Positions 1 to 9,116 of a DNA stretch of 64,000 nucleotides are shown here, piece after piece (the first letter of the stretch is position 1; the number at the start of each line of letters is the position of its first letter). The translations under genes and the position numbers were made by a program. The notes under the pieces are model-generated. The model searched no databases and had not been told where the DNA came from. It worked only from the letters and a program-made list of their open reading frames with translations. This stretch comes from Clostridia bacterium (GTDB lineage: Bacteria > Bacillota > Clostridia > Acetivibrionales > DSM-2933): positions 1-64,000 of the forward strand of contig JAOAEJ010000084.1 in the NCBI GenBank assembly GCA_026416815.1, in the 5' to 3' direction.

Positions 1-70
1 TTACACTACGTCCTTGTTCCAGCACAAGACGGATCGCTTGTTCTTTAAAACTACTATCATAACGTTTCAT
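1..70 (-). CDS. IS3-family transposase OrfA, N-terminus only
   Basis: Only the first 23 codons are visible, starting at an ATG at 70 behind a good GGAGGTGCCC ribosome binding site. The peptide has the MKRYDSSFKEQAIRLVLEQG pattern, the first helix of the helix-turn-helix in OrfA proteins of IS3-type elements. In this family OrfA binds the IS ends and is joined by frameshifting to the DDE transposase OrfB. No internal stop is seen in the visible part, and whether the element is intact cannot be judged. Confidence 0.6.
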   Translation of the reverse strand, partial: MKRYDSSFKEQAIRLVLEQGRSV

Positions 71-138
71 GATGGGCACCTCCAACTGGTTTTATTATAC
101 CAGCCATTCGGTGTGTCCATCAAATCGGGGTAAGATCA
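1..138 (-). mobile_element. End of an IS3-like insertion sequence
   Basis: The window opens inside an insertion sequence. The transposase reading frame runs off the left edge, and its upstream region ends near position 138 with a sequence that, read on the minus strand, begins TGATCTTACCCC, which looks like an IS3-group terminal repeat. The other end and any target duplication lie outside the window or cannot be verified. Confidence 0.55.
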
Positions 139-210
139 AAAGATTATCCAACTTCATTAAAGGAACCTTATTAAAACTATATAAAATTTAAAAGTGTCGG
201 GGAGTAAAGT

Positions 211-933
211 ATGAAAGTAAGAGTGGCAATATGTGATAATGAAAGACTAAACACAGATATCCTTAGACAAATTCTACAGAATTTTAACGAAATTGAAATC
301 GTAGGCGAAGCTTTTACAGGTGAAGATTGCATAAAACTTATCAACCATACAACGCCTGATATTCTATTTTGTGAGATAAAGCTACCTTCTATTAACGGAA
401 TTGAAACCGCCTTAATACTAAGGGACAGATTCCCGGATTTATATATAGTATTCATGTCCAGTTACAGTGAGTATGTACTTGAATCCTTTAATGCGCGCCC
501 CTTTGACTATATAATGAAACCCTTTGACAGTAAAAAAGTTTATATGACCATAAGTGCTTTGTTAAAACAGATCAAGCAGAAAAAGAAGGCTAAACCTACA
601 CTCTCTACAAGTCTAATCCTTAATTTTGACGACGAAATACATATCATACCCCAAGAGGAAATAGTTTTTATTACCCGAGAAAGTGGAGTTAGCGTCATAT
701 TTACTGATAAAAGCAAATATTTTTCATACGAAAGTCTGGAAGCCATTAGTTTAAGGCTCAACAGGCATGTTTTTGTCAGGAGTCACAAATCTTATATTAT
801 TAATAAAAATAAAGTTGAAAAGATGGTTATTAACAATAAGACCTCATATAAAGTACTATTTAAGGGATATAGAGATTTTGCTTATATCCTAAGCAGTAAG
901 GTTAAAGAAATAAAATTGAAACTAGCGTTTTAA
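211..933 (+). CDS. LytTR-family response regulator with a Glu at the phosphorylation site
   Basis: This is a 240-residue protein with a receiver domain at about residues 3-115 and a LytTR DNA-binding domain at about 130-236. The receiver keeps an acidic patch near residues 9-11, switch serines at 83-84 and the conserved Lys103 in the MKPFD motif. The usual phospho-acceptor aspartate is replaced: the strand reads DILFCEIKLP with Glu55. Glu at this site often mimics the phosphorylated state, so the protein may be constitutively active or use another input. The ATG follows a GGGGAG ribosome binding site. It starts about 70 bp inside the IS end, so its promoter may be IS-derived. The neighbouring kinase at 1978-3711 is HisKA_3-type, which normally partners LuxR-type regulators. 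Confidence 0.85.
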   Translation: MKVRVAICDNERLNTDILRQILQNFNEIEIVGEAFTGEDCIKLINHTTPDILFCEIKLPSINGIETALILRDRFPDLYIVFMSSYSEYVLESFNARPFDYIMKPFDSKKVYMTISALLKQIKQKKKAKPTLSTSLILNFDDEIHIIPQEEIVFITRESGVSVIFTDKSKYFSYESLEAISLRLNRHVFVRSHKSYIINKNKVEKMVINNKTSYKVLFKGYRDFAYILSSKVKEIKLKLAF

Positions 934-964
934 ACTTTCTTAACAAAAAATACTAGCTTTATTA

Positions 965-1020
965 AAACTAAACCTAAAGGTATCACTTATCACAATACAC
1001 TCTACCTTTAGGTTTAGTTT
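965..1020. terminator. Bidirectional hairpin between convergent genes
   Basis: A perfect 18-bp inverted repeat (965-982 and 1003-1020, outer sequence AAACTAAACC) with a 20-nt loop lies between the convergent regulator and protease genes. No strong T-run follows on either side, so termination strength is uncertain. Confidence 0.6.
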
Positions 1021-1052
1021 ACATAATCAACACAACTGAATAGGTTTATAAT

Positions 1053-1934
1053 TTACACTCTTCCCCTCCCATTGCAATACGCAAACTTCTTATAATAAAA
1101 TACTATAAAAACAAGCACAGCTGCACTAGCTATTAAAAACACCATATCCTTAAAACCTCCCGCCTCACCACCTAAGTAGCTCGATAGGAAAATGCTCGAA
1201 TTATTGAAGACCATATGCACAAATATTGGTACCCAAATTGACTTCCCCCATATATATACCATCCCCAACAGCACACCTAAAACAGCAGCATATACACCCT
1301 GTATCAAATTGCCATGATAAGCACCGAAAAGTACCCCCTGAATGATTACAGCCGGCCACACAGGTATATTCTTCCTGAGTTCATTTAATACCAGACCCCT
1401 AAAAAGGATTTCTTCAAATATGGGGGCAAATATACCTACCGCCAGTATGCTGACTATCGGATTCCCCGCGGTTATCATTTCTATAAGTTCCTCATACTCT
1501 TTCAGCCTATCTCCGAATACAGGAATCTTAACCATATAAGATATAGCATAGGAAATAAATATATTAGCCATAATTGCCAAAATAGCCAGTATTCCTATAC
1601 TTTTTAGGTCTACCCTGGAAAAGTTGCATACCCTAAACAGATTTTCTTTCCTTATAATAAAAATCAACCAGTACGCTGCAAATGAAATAATACAGGCTAC
1701 TATAAGAATTGCATTTGAATATTTCATAAGCTCAGGCTCAATGGTGGCCATGAGATTATTCATGTCTGCATTACCTTTACTCTCTATCATTGCCCTAATA
1801 GTAAGTATTATAGTAAATATAAACATCCCCACAACACTTACTGCAAGGTACGTAAATAGGTAAATCACCACTAGCCCTATCATCTTGAGATATTTTAGAA
1901 ACTTTCCCCCAAAACCTTTTGAGTTTTCAGACAT
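1053..1934 (-). CDS. CPBP family intramembrane metalloprotease
   Basis: This 293-residue membrane protein has about eight hydrophobic segments and the three CPBP (CAAX protease and bacteriocin-processing) motifs: EEILFRG with Glu174, Glu175 and Arg179; FGAYHGN with His207; and FVHMVFNN with His240 and Asn244. These are the expected metal and catalytic residues. Family members cleave membrane-embedded substrates or give self-immunity to bacteriocins; the substrate here is unknown. It starts behind AAAGGGGAA and lies 43 bp downstream of the histidine kinase on the same strand, so the two are probably cotranscribed. Confidence 0.88.
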   Translation of the reverse strand: MSENSKGFGGKFLKYLKMIGLVVIYLFTYLAVSVVGMFIFTIILTIRAMIESKGNADMNNLMATIEPELMKYSNAILIVACIISFAAYWLIFIIRKENLFRVCNFSRVDLKSIGILAILAIMANIFISYAISYMVKIPVFGDRLKEYEELIEMITAGNPIVSILAVGIFAPIFEEILFRGLVLNELRKNIPVWPAVIIQGVLFGAYHGNLIQGVYAAVLGVLLGMVYIWGKSIWVPIFVHMVFNNSSIFLSSYLGGEAGGFKDMVFLIASAAVLVFIVFYYKKFAYCNGRGRV

Positions 1935-1977
1935 TGCTATTCCCCTTTATCAGTTTATATACTTGAATTGCACTCTA

Positions 1978-3711
1978 CTACTCCAAGGGTATTTCTGCCC
2001 GTATTTCAAATCCCCCTTCAACTTTGGAACCGTATATAATACTTCCTTCCAATCCCTTTATTCTTTGCTCCATCCCATGCAAGCCAAATCCCTTATTAAT
2101 ATTCTTACAGCCACACCCGTCATCACTTATGAAAAGCCTTATCTTTCCCTCTCCGAACACAAGATTAATAAATACACATTTTGCTTTCCCGTGTCGTACC
2201 GAGTTTGTAATAGCCTCTTGACATGTCCTATAGATTACCCCTGAATATCTGGTATTTTTATAATTTTCCACACCATCAACCTTAAAATCTATTTTTAAAC
2301 CTGAAGCCTTAAAATCTGAAATAAGATTTTCCAGGGCTTTTATGAGGCTGTTTGCCTCTAGATTTTCAGGTGCCAGACCTGATATCGACCGTCTCACTTC
2401 TTTTAAGCCATCCCTTGACGTCTTAAGCGCTTGAGCCAGTATTTCTTCTGCCTTCGTCGGATTAGTTTTATATGTCATACCACTAACTTCCAAAAGGGAT
2501 ATTAGCAGAGTCATAGTATGCCCCATAGTATCATGTATATCTCTCGCAAAACGATTTCTCTCCTTAACTATAGCAAGTTCCTCCGCTGTGGCAGCATACT
2601 CCGCAAGCTGCTCATTCATCATAGACAGTTCTTCGTTTTTTTCGTTTATTTCACGAAGCAGCTTTTTATATTCCGTTACATCATTAAAAGAAATAACCTT
2701 ACCTAAAATTGTTTTCTCTTTTGAAAGAATAGCACGGACGTTTACTACATAGTGTTTATTTTCAACTCCTGATAACTCCAGCTCTACACTAATGTATTCC
2801 TGCTCAAGATTTTCTATTGAGCTAATAATTCTATTGATCACACTAATGTTCCCTGTATATTCCTTTAGCATTTCGAAAACTATCCTGATATCGGTAACTT
2901 TCCCAATCTGTATATACCCCCCAAAATCCTTAACGAATGAACTATTGTAGTAGGTTATCTTATTCATCCAATCTACCATAATAATAGATTCCTTCATGTT
3001 ATCGGTCATTTCCCGCATAGCTACAGGTACTACATTTAGAAACTGATATTTAAAAGTAGCAAGTGTAAAAAAGAATAGTGAAAATGCAAAGCTACTTGGA
3101 GTCAGATCAAATTCAAACTGAATAATATCGAAAACATAATTAACATTTGTCGTAAAGGGAATTGCCATTGCCAGAATAAGTAGAATAGTCTGTTTCCTGG
3201 TGTACCCTGACAGCCTTGGAGCATGTTTAAAAAGCATAATAGTTCCTATTAAACAATAGGAGTATACTACTAAAATATTGACCCAGAAAAAGACGCCTTC
3301 AACTTCATGTTTTACCCCAATATCGGTAAAAAAGAGATGATGAAAATCATTTGTCAAGAGCATTATATAACATACCAGCGGCGGGAAAACTAGAGGTAAA
3401 CAATTGACTTTTTTGTCCGCACATCTCTGCCCTGTATAAATCAAACAAAAAGTTAACCAAGCTAAACCAATAAAACATACACCCGTATAATTTAAGACTA
3501 CAAAAAACCATCGGGTCTCCCGGTTTGCTGCATAATGCTCGAGCATCTGGCTAGTTGACCACAAAAATATACTTGCTTGACACCATATATAGCTTAAAGA
3601 TAAGGGTGTTCTTCTTCCCTTAATTAGAAATAAGCATATCATTCCCAATGAAAGTACCGATGCTATAAATTGTAAAGTAGGCTTAAAATGAGTCAGCGAC
3701 GTAAACTCCAT
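1978..3711 (-). CDS. Orphan 7TM histidine kinase with PAS and HisKA_3 domains
   Basis: The 577-residue protein has an N-terminal seven-helix membrane sensor (about 15-225) of the HisKA_7TM type, a PAS-like domain (about 235-345), a short coiled coil, a HisKA_3 dimerisation domain with the phospho-acceptor in RDIHDTMGH (His393), and a C-terminal HATPase domain with the N-box QEAITNSVRHGK and a glycine-rich SDDGCGC...GFGLHGM region. This is the NarX/LiaS/DesK class, which normally phosphorylates LuxR-type response regulators. None is encoded nearby; the only close regulator is LytTR-type and lacks the acceptor Asp. The partner is therefore probably elsewhere. The signal sensed cannot be read from the sequence. 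Confidence 0.88.
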   Translation of the reverse strand: MEFTSLTHFKPTLQFIASVLSLGMICLFLIKGRRTPLSLSYIWCQASIFLWSTSQMLEHYAANRETRWFFVVLNYTGVCFIGLAWLTFCLIYTGQRCADKKVNCLPLVFPPLVCYIMLLTNDFHHLFFTDIGVKHEVEGVFFWVNILVVYSYCLIGTIMLFKHAPRLSGYTRKQTILLILAMAIPFTTNVNYVFDIIQFEFDLTPSSFAFSLFFFTLATFKYQFLNVVPVAMREMTDNMKESIIMVDWMNKITYYNSSFVKDFGGYIQIGKVTDIRIVFEMLKEYTGNISVINRIISSIENLEQEYISVELELSGVENKHYVVNVRAILSKEKTILGKVISFNDVTEYKKLLREINEKNEELSMMNEQLAEYAATAEELAIVKERNRFARDIHDTMGHTMTLLISLLEVSGMTYKTNPTKAEEILAQALKTSRDGLKEVRRSISGLAPENLEANSLIKALENLISDFKASGLKIDFKVDGVENYKNTRYSGVIYRTCQEAITNSVRHGKAKCVFINLVFGEGKIRLFISDDGCGCKNINKGFGLHGMEQRIKGLEGSIIYGSKVEGGFEIRAEIPLE

Positions 3712-4117
3712 GCAAATATTATACCCCCAAAATCAAAACTGATTTTATATTAATAGACACTCTCAAAACTTCAATTATCTTTTTTAATACTTAATAAATA
3801 CACTTACGTATTGTTTTAGATATTTAGAAACTTCTGTATTTTATTGTAATCTATATTAATATATTATAAATTATTTTATTAAAAAATCAATTAAACTATT
3901 GCAGGAGTCCAATATTATTTTAACAGCTAGTGCTTTTTAACATTACAAATTTCTATTCATACTAATGTTTACTTATGTTAAAAATGCACTCCCGTGATTG
4001 TTATGCATTGCTGCTGGAAACAAATTCAGTTATGAGGCAATTGAGCACTTATGATTGATAAGCAAAAATTATAAAGTGTGGAATGTTCACCCCGGAAGCT
4101 CATCAGCTATAGATAGT
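3712..4117. other. AT-rich spacer carrying repeat D
   Basis: No gene is visible in this 406-bp spacer. It is very AT-rich in its first half, which is upstream of the kinase, and ends with a repeat D copy at 3927-4050. Confidence 0.6.
3927..4050 (+). repeat. Repeat D, copy 1 (uninterrupted long form)
   Basis: It begins CTAGTGCTTTTTAACATTAC, passes through a TGTTAAAAATGCAC block and continues to a degenerate GAGCAC end. The right half matches the right half of the copy at 36265-36475, and the left end matches the short copy at 30390-30446. It lies downstream of the 2-oxoacid oxidoreductase genes. Confidence 0.65.
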
Positions 4118-4969
4118 TTACTCAAAGTCCTTCATAAATTCTTTAATTTTCTCAATATCCGGCACTCTGTCTACCAATGGTTTTCCATCTCTCAAAAAGC
4201 CTATTTTATCATGATAGGTACTCTTTTCTTGATTATAGATTATACCTATAGGAATTTTATCTCCCCACTCCATGGCCTTCTCCATAGCAGCCATTTTATT
4301 CGAGGGGTGATATGTTTCATCAAGTTTGTATATCCTTTTACTGTACCACTGGAAGGTGTTAACCTTATTAAAACTTACACAAGGCTGAAGTATGTCTACT
4401 AGTGCATAGCCCTTGTATTTTATTGCCTCAACCATTATTGACGTAAGGTGTTCCCTATCACCACTAAAAGCCCTTGCAACAAAACCTGCACCTAGAGCTA
4501 ATGCAAGCAGCAAAGGGTTTAAGGGATTATTCATTGTCCCCATTGTCTGTACAGACGTAGTTTGGCCTAAATCAGTAGTTGGGGAAGCCTGCCCCTTTGT
4601 AAGGCCATATATCTGGTTATCATGGACAAAATGAGTAATATCTACATTTCGCCTTATATTATGTATAAAATGGTTACCACCTTCACCGTAGGAGTCGCCA
4701 TCACCAGTATTGATTATTACCGTTAAATCCTTGTTTGCTATTTTGGCTGCAACAGCAGGAGGTACCGCTCTACCGTGTAGCCCGCAAAATCCATTGGTAT
4801 TTATATACTGAGGGGTCTTTGCTGCCTGCCCGATTCCTCCTACCACAAGAACCTCGTGTGGCTCTTTTCCTAACCTATTAAGGGCATCCTTTAAAGATTC
4901 AAGGATACTATAGTCTCCACAGCCGGGACACCATGCAGTTTCTGTTGTATAGAATTTTCCTTCGCCCAT
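4118..4969 (-). CDS. korB: 2-oxoacid:ferredoxin oxidoreductase, beta (TPP) subunit
   Basis: This 283-residue subunit carries the thiamine pyrophosphate site. It has the TAWCPGCGDYS motif (Cys14, Cys17), further conserved cysteines (CGLHG, QPCVSFN) expected to ligate a 4Fe-4S cluster, and the TPP/Mg motif GDGDSYGEGGNHF followed by NQIYGLTKGQ. It follows the alpha/gamma gene with only a 3-bp gap, so the two form one operon and one heterodimeric enzyme. The layout (fused gamma-alpha plus beta) is typical of enzymes annotated as 2-oxoglutarate or general 2-oxoacid:ferredoxin oxidoreductases; the substrate cannot be assigned from motifs. It transfers electrons to ferredoxin in the cytoplasm. Confidence 0.88.
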   Translation of the reverse strand: MGEGKFYTTETAWCPGCGDYSILESLKDALNRLGKEPHEVLVVGGIGQAAKTPQYINTNGFCGLHGRAVPPAVAAKIANKDLTVIINTGDGDSYGEGGNHFIHNIRRNVDITHFVHDNQIYGLTKGQASPTTDLGQTTSVQTMGTMNNPLNPLLLALALGAGFVARAFSGDREHLTSIMVEAIKYKGYALVDILQPCVSFNKVNTFQWYSKRIYKLDETYHPSNKMAAMEKAMEWGDKIPIGIIYNQEKSTYHDKIGFLRDGKPLVDRVPDIEKIKEFMKDFE

Positions 4970-4972
4970 CTC

Positions 4973-6652
4973 CTATTCGCCTCCTTGTATTTTCTCACAA
5001 ATATCCTGAGAGCTTATAGGCCTTCCGTCGTACTTCAGTATACTTGCTGTACATCTTATGCCTGTTACTTCCATGATTACGGCACCCAATTGCCCTGTAG
5101 CATTCTGCTCAATATTAATAATAGTTTTAGCCTTTGGCGCCTTTTGGCACAAACTTTTTACCGGCAGCGGCCAAATATCCCCGAACACCAATGCAGCATA
5201 CTTTACTGAACCTTCACTGTTTAACAATCCCACAGCTTCTTTTACCGGCCCGTATAATGATCCCCAAGCCAGCAGTAATACATCAAAATCTTCTGTCCCG
5301 ATAAACTCAGGCTCTAGAAGTTCTTCCTTAAGAGCCTCAATTTTCCTCATTCTCTTGTCAGTCATTTGTACCTTTACTTCTGCAGACTCGGTTATGTGCC
5401 CATATTCATCGTGTTCATCACTATCCACCAGTACTGTCTTACCGGGTACCTTTCCCGGTATAATACGGGGTGAAATACCGCTTTCGGTAATCTCGTAGCG
5501 TCTATATTCAATATCCCCTTTATATTTATCATTACTTATGTACCTGTTAATTTCTACTTTATCAAAATCAAAAGACCTCACAGTAGTAGTATAATCTGCA
5601 AGATATTGGTCCCCAAGCAGTATAACGGGAATTTGGTACTTATCGGCTATATTGAAAGCCCTTATAGTCTGATAAAAAGCATCTTCCGGTGTTCTCAGAG
5701 CAATAACCATTCTTGGGAATTCTCCCTGGGACGCGGAAATCACAAACTTCAAATCCGACTGTTCTGTCCTTGTAGGTAAACCGGTAGTAGGACCCGGCCT
5801 CTGTATCTCCGCAACAACTAAGGGCACTTCCAGCATACCTGCTAACCCCAATGCCTCTACCATCAATGCGAACCCACCACCGGAAGTCCCTGTCATAGCC
5901 CTGACTCCTGCATAAGAGGCTCCTATAGCCATGTTTATTGCTGCAATTTCGTCTTCGGCTTGCTCAACTACTATCTCTGCTTTCTCCATCTTTGCTGCAA
6001 GATAATTCATTATACTAGTTGATGGGGTCATTGGATAAGCTGAATAAAACATACACCCTGCCGCTAAAGCACCAAGCGCTATTGCTTCATTACCGTTTAT
6101 CAAAATATTCCCATCCTTTTGTAATGAAGTAACCTCATATACTGATTCAACTAAATTATAGCCTTCATTAAATGCCTTTAAATTCTGGATTGCAACCTGC
6201 GGTTTGTCAAAAACATTTTCGATAACTTCCGTCACATAGGACAAGTCAAGCCCGTAAAGCTTAAACATGGCTGCAAGCGCTAAAATTCCTGACACCCTGG
6301 TATTTCCCATGCTCTTTGCCGTGTTTTTGAGAGGAAGCTTAATAACCCTTTCCTCAATATAGTCCAAACCATCATCACATATTATATAACCCTTAGCATC
6401 TAGCCTACCTATATGATTTACTATTGTTTCGTCATTAAGTGCAATAATAAGATCAAGACAATCACGATGGGACCATAGCTTTTCATTTCCAAAGCGTACT
6501 TGTATAAAATTGTGTCCCCCTCTGACTCTAGACATATAATCCCTGATTGTAAAAATCTCAAAACCCTTTCTTTTCAGCACCCTTTCCAGAATAGCCGCAA
6601 GAGTATCCATCCCCTGTCCCGCTGACCCACCTATCAGAATATTATAATCCAT
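4973..6652 (-). CDS. korA: 2-oxoacid:ferredoxin oxidoreductase, fused gamma-alpha subunit
   Basis: This 559-residue protein fuses the gamma domain (about 1-170, starting NILIGGSAGQGMDTLA) to the alpha pyrimidine-binding domain (about 185-400, with GALAAGCMFYSAYPMTPSTS and the VEQAEDEIAAINMAIGASYAG segment) and a transketolase C-terminal-like domain (about 430-559). Such fusions pair with a separate beta subunit, encoded 3 bp downstream, and oxidatively decarboxylate a 2-oxoacid to acyl-CoA while reducing ferredoxin. There is a second, differently organised enzyme of the same superfamily at 11.5-14.3 kb. The start is the ATG at 6652. Confidence 0.88.
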   Translation of the reverse strand: MDYNILIGGSAGQGMDTLAAILERVLKRKGFEIFTIRDYMSRVRGGHNFIQVRFGNEKLWSHRDCLDLIIALNDETIVNHIGRLDAKGYIICDDGLDYIEERVIKLPLKNTAKSMGNTRVSGILALAAMFKLYGLDLSYVTEVIENVFDKPQVAIQNLKAFNEGYNLVESVYEVTSLQKDGNILINGNEAIALGALAAGCMFYSAYPMTPSTSIMNYLAAKMEKAEIVVEQAEDEIAAINMAIGASYAGVRAMTGTSGGGFALMVEALGLAGMLEVPLVVAEIQRPGPTTGLPTRTEQSDLKFVISASQGEFPRMVIALRTPEDAFYQTIRAFNIADKYQIPVILLGDQYLADYTTTVRSFDFDKVEINRYISNDKYKGDIEYRRYEITESGISPRIIPGKVPGKTVLVDSDEHDEYGHITESAEVKVQMTDKRMRKIEALKEELLEPEFIGTEDFDVLLLAWGSLYGPVKEAVGLLNSEGSVKYAALVFGDIWPLPVKSLCQKAPKAKTIINIEQNATGQLGAVIMEVTGIRCTASILKYDGRPISSQDICEKIQGGE

Positions 6653-7084
6653 TACTTCACCCCACAGTATTTTATTGTCTGATTTTAAAATATTGTTTAA
6701 TTTTGCTCATATTTCTATAAAAATTTTTTTGTATAATCTCAAATAAACTCCCACTGCTTTACCAATTTATAAGTGGTAATTTATCTTACACTCCTGAATT
6801 CCATAAACTATTTACCACCAAAATCATAGTCTTATATATAAAATTATTCCTTTTTTACAAAATTTAAATTTAATAATTTATCTGATTTTGTACAATTTAA
6901 TACTATGAGAAAATGTGCAGCCTCATATATACTTATGCAAAGTTTGAGCCAATTAGTCTTGGGCTTAGTATAAGTCAGATATAGATAGTTACTGCAAAGT
7001 ATATATAGCTACTTCCCTTTAGAAAGTGCCATGTTTTAACTGTTACTGAAATCTTCCGATATAAGGTTTGTTTAATACACAAAT
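6653..7084. other. AT-rich spacer, no gene seen
   Basis: This spacer lies between the divergent oxidoreductase operon and the YmaF-like gene. It contains long A/T runs and no convincing coding frame; a repeat A copy occupies its distal end. Confidence 0.5.
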
Positions 7085-7209
7085 TATATAAATTGCAAAA
7101 AAGAATCTGCAACGTAGTTCTCCCTAAATCTTTTTTGCAATTTGTTACCTTAAGCTATATTGCGATAATCAAATTTTCCCTTGTAATATCATTATCGCAA
7201 TTTATATAG
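7085..7209 (-). repeat. Repeat A, copy 1
   Basis: This 125-bp element is bounded by TATATAAATTGC and GCAATTTATATAG and made of two hairpins (arms AAATTGCAAAAAAGA and TTGCGATAAT in the reference orientation) joined by a TAACTTAAGG-like linker. It lies immediately upstream of the YmaF-like gene, ending 23 bp before its ATG, so it may form part of the 5' untranslated region. Confidence 0.85.
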
Positions 7210-7232
7210 AACCAAAAACTAATGGAGGCAAT

Positions 7233-7556
7233 ATGAAAACACATATACATAAGTATAGATTTGACTGTGAAACAGAAAATCACCATAAACATAGATTGAT
7301 GGGATATACCGACAACATGATTGGAATTAACGCAATACATTTTCATTACTTTTTCGGAGTATCATCTTATGATGGTCATTCACACTATTACTCCGGAATT
7401 ACAGGGCTCCCCATAAAAACCGAAAATGGTCACGTGCATAAAATTGAAGGAACGTTGGAATCAACTTGCCTTCATGAACACAAGTTTGCCAGCCATACTT
7501 TTGAAGATGTTGCCTATACTTTTAAAAAATCCAGCAATAAGTTGTGCGCTCAGTAA
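7233..7556 (+). CDS. YmaF-like histidine-rich protein
   Basis: This 107-residue soluble protein is strongly histidine-rich, with repeated H-x-H units (THIHKY, NHHKHR, AIHFHYF, DGHSHYYSGITG, GHVHKIEG, CLHEHKF). The pattern of GHsHyysG-type blocks is that of the small YmaF family of Bacillus and Clostridia. Histidine spacing suggests metal binding, but the family's function is unknown to me. The start follows AATGGAGGCAAT, a good ribosome binding site just outside repeat A. It is convergent with the transglutaminase gene and shares a terminator with it. Confidence 0.7.
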   Translation: MKTHIHKYRFDCETENHHKHRLMGYTDNMIGINAIHFHYFFGVSSYDGHSHYYSGITGLPIKTENGHVHKIEGTLESTCLHEHKFASHTFEDVAYTFKKSSNKLCAQ

Positions 7557-7560
7557 ACCA

Positions 7561-7607
7561 AAGGGTAGAATTGTTATTCCAGCTCCAGGAACAACAATTC
7601 TACCCTT
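7561..7607. terminator. Bidirectional terminator hairpin
   Basis: A perfect 15-bp stem (AAGGGTAGAATTGTT with its complement at 7593-7607) sits between the convergent genes ending at 7556 and 7616. Confidence 0.75.
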
Positions 7608-7615
7608 CGGTATCT

Positions 7616-8836
7616 TTACCACTCTCCCTGTACTTCATCATATTTATGGTCAACGCTGAAGTCTGACTTATCAAAATAATTACTGATGCTACCAAATGTG
7701 GTGTCAACATTTATCCATCTGTTTTCTTCACTTGAGTATACCTGATTCCATGCGTGGTCCCCCCAAGTCATACCACTGTAGCCAAGCCCGGTTACCAGCC
7801 TTACCTTCAGTCCCACAGCACGGCACATGGAAACATAAAGGGAAGAATAGTCAAAACAAATTCCTTTTTTTGTTTTATAAGCAACCACAGACCCCGAAGA
7901 AATACCCTTAGGATTGCTGCTTATACTAGCTGCTTTATCATAGTCATACTTTACATTCTGACTTATCCATTTATATAGAAGGTATGCCTTCTTTTTAGAA
8001 TTCTTCTCGCTACCAACAATTTCACGCGCAGTCCTGTCTATCTCAGGAGTTGATTTAATTGCTTCATCCAGGGTAACACCGTTAAAATACTCTATTACCT
8101 TTATATTACGCTTATTTAGCTGCTTGGTAAGTTGAGGCGGCAAAGGTATACTCTCCTGCCCACGAACCTTTGAAAACAAATCTTCAGCAGATTGTCTGAA
8201 AGAATCACTGACAAGGACCGGGATTTCCTTTGCTATATTTGAATTTAGTACTGGATATAGAGCATTTTTATATAAAAATTGATAAGTTCCCGACTCATTT
8301 AGTAACTTTGATAGTGAGGGCGTAGAGAAATAATATGCATAGAAGTTCAACATTAAACTAAATAACAGTACAATAATAATTGCTTTAGGTAGTCGCCATA
8401 ATACCCCTAAAATCCTCCTCATTACACCATTCATTGAGCTTAACAATACATAAAGTCTGCTTGCAAATGGTTCTAAAACCGCTCTGTACAATGGCACCGT
8501 AAGAAGGCGTAAAATAGCTAAAACAACTATCAATATCAAGGGGACAACCGCCAAATATGTCAATATATCCTTACCGTAAAGGATTACTCTGAAACTCTCG
8601 GGTATCCATTCATAAATCCTATTAAAAATACTTCCGTCATGCTCGAAAAATATCTTCTTAGTCACATATATTGAAAGAAATACACCAAGTATTAATTGAA
8701 TATTATTTAATATAGACTCTACTGTATACAAAACTCTTTCCCTTGAAAATGGGTCAAATATACCCGATAAAACAGGTATTATAAATATAATTACTATAGC
8801 AATAGTTATATAATTTAAATCCAACAACTCACTCAC
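7616..8836 (-). CDS. Membrane-anchored transglutaminase-like protein
   Basis: The 406-residue protein has four hydrophobic segments in its first 180 residues, with an arrangement reminiscent of CvpA-type membrane domains, and a transglutaminase-like domain at about 265-390. The catalytic triad is visible as Cys in KKGICFDYSS, His in WGDHAWNQV and Asp in WINVDTTFG. Domains of this type act as cysteine proteases or cross-linking enzymes outside the membrane. The substrate is unknown. It is a single-gene unit convergent with the YmaF-like gene. Confidence 0.83.
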   Translation of the reverse strand: MSELLDLNYITIAIVIIFIIPVLSGIFDPFSRERVLYTVESILNNIQLILGVFLSIYVTKKIFFEHDGSIFNRIYEWIPESFRVILYGKDILTYLAVVPLILIVVLAILRLLTVPLYRAVLEPFASRLYVLLSSMNGVMRRILGVLWRLPKAIIIVLLFSLMLNFYAYYFSTPSLSKLLNESGTYQFLYKNALYPVLNSNIAKEIPVLVSDSFRQSAEDLFSKVRGQESIPLPPQLTKQLNKRNIKVIEYFNGVTLDEAIKSTPEIDRTAREIVGSEKNSKKKAYLLYKWISQNVKYDYDKAASISSNPKGISSGSVVAYKTKKGICFDYSSLYVSMCRAVGLKVRLVTGLGYSGMTWGDHAWNQVYSSEENRWINVDTTFGSISNYFDKSDFSVDHKYDEVQGEW

Positions 8837-9056
8837 CCTTCCATTATCCGCCTATGATATGCTGTTTGAAACTCTTGTGCTTAACTTTACAAGCAGTATG
8901 TTTGACTAAAGTCCATTTTACTACTTTTATTTCTTTTTTCAATGAGCTAAGCCTACATTTCCTAAACTTTCCTTAATATATTGACTATATACCCGCTAAA
9001 TGGGCTAATATATTAAGACTTATTAATAAAAAATATGAAATTCTATTAATTACGAC

Positions 9057-9085
9057 TTGCATTTTCTATTAAAAAGCGTTAGTAT
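9057..9085 (+). promoter_or_regulatory. Candidate sigma-A promoter of glnN leader
   Basis: TTGCAT (9057-9062) and TAGTAT (9080-9085) are 17 bp apart, about 30 bp upstream of the first leader hairpin. The fit to consensus is moderate, and the placement in front of the leader supports the call. Confidence 0.4.
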
Positions 9086-9116
9086 ATAAATGTGAAAATT
9101 AAACGATATCCGTATT

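Noticed and set aside
8837-9116. Glutamine riboswitch upstream of glnN
   Set aside because: The leader structure fits ANTAR antitermination rather than a metabolite-binding aptamer.
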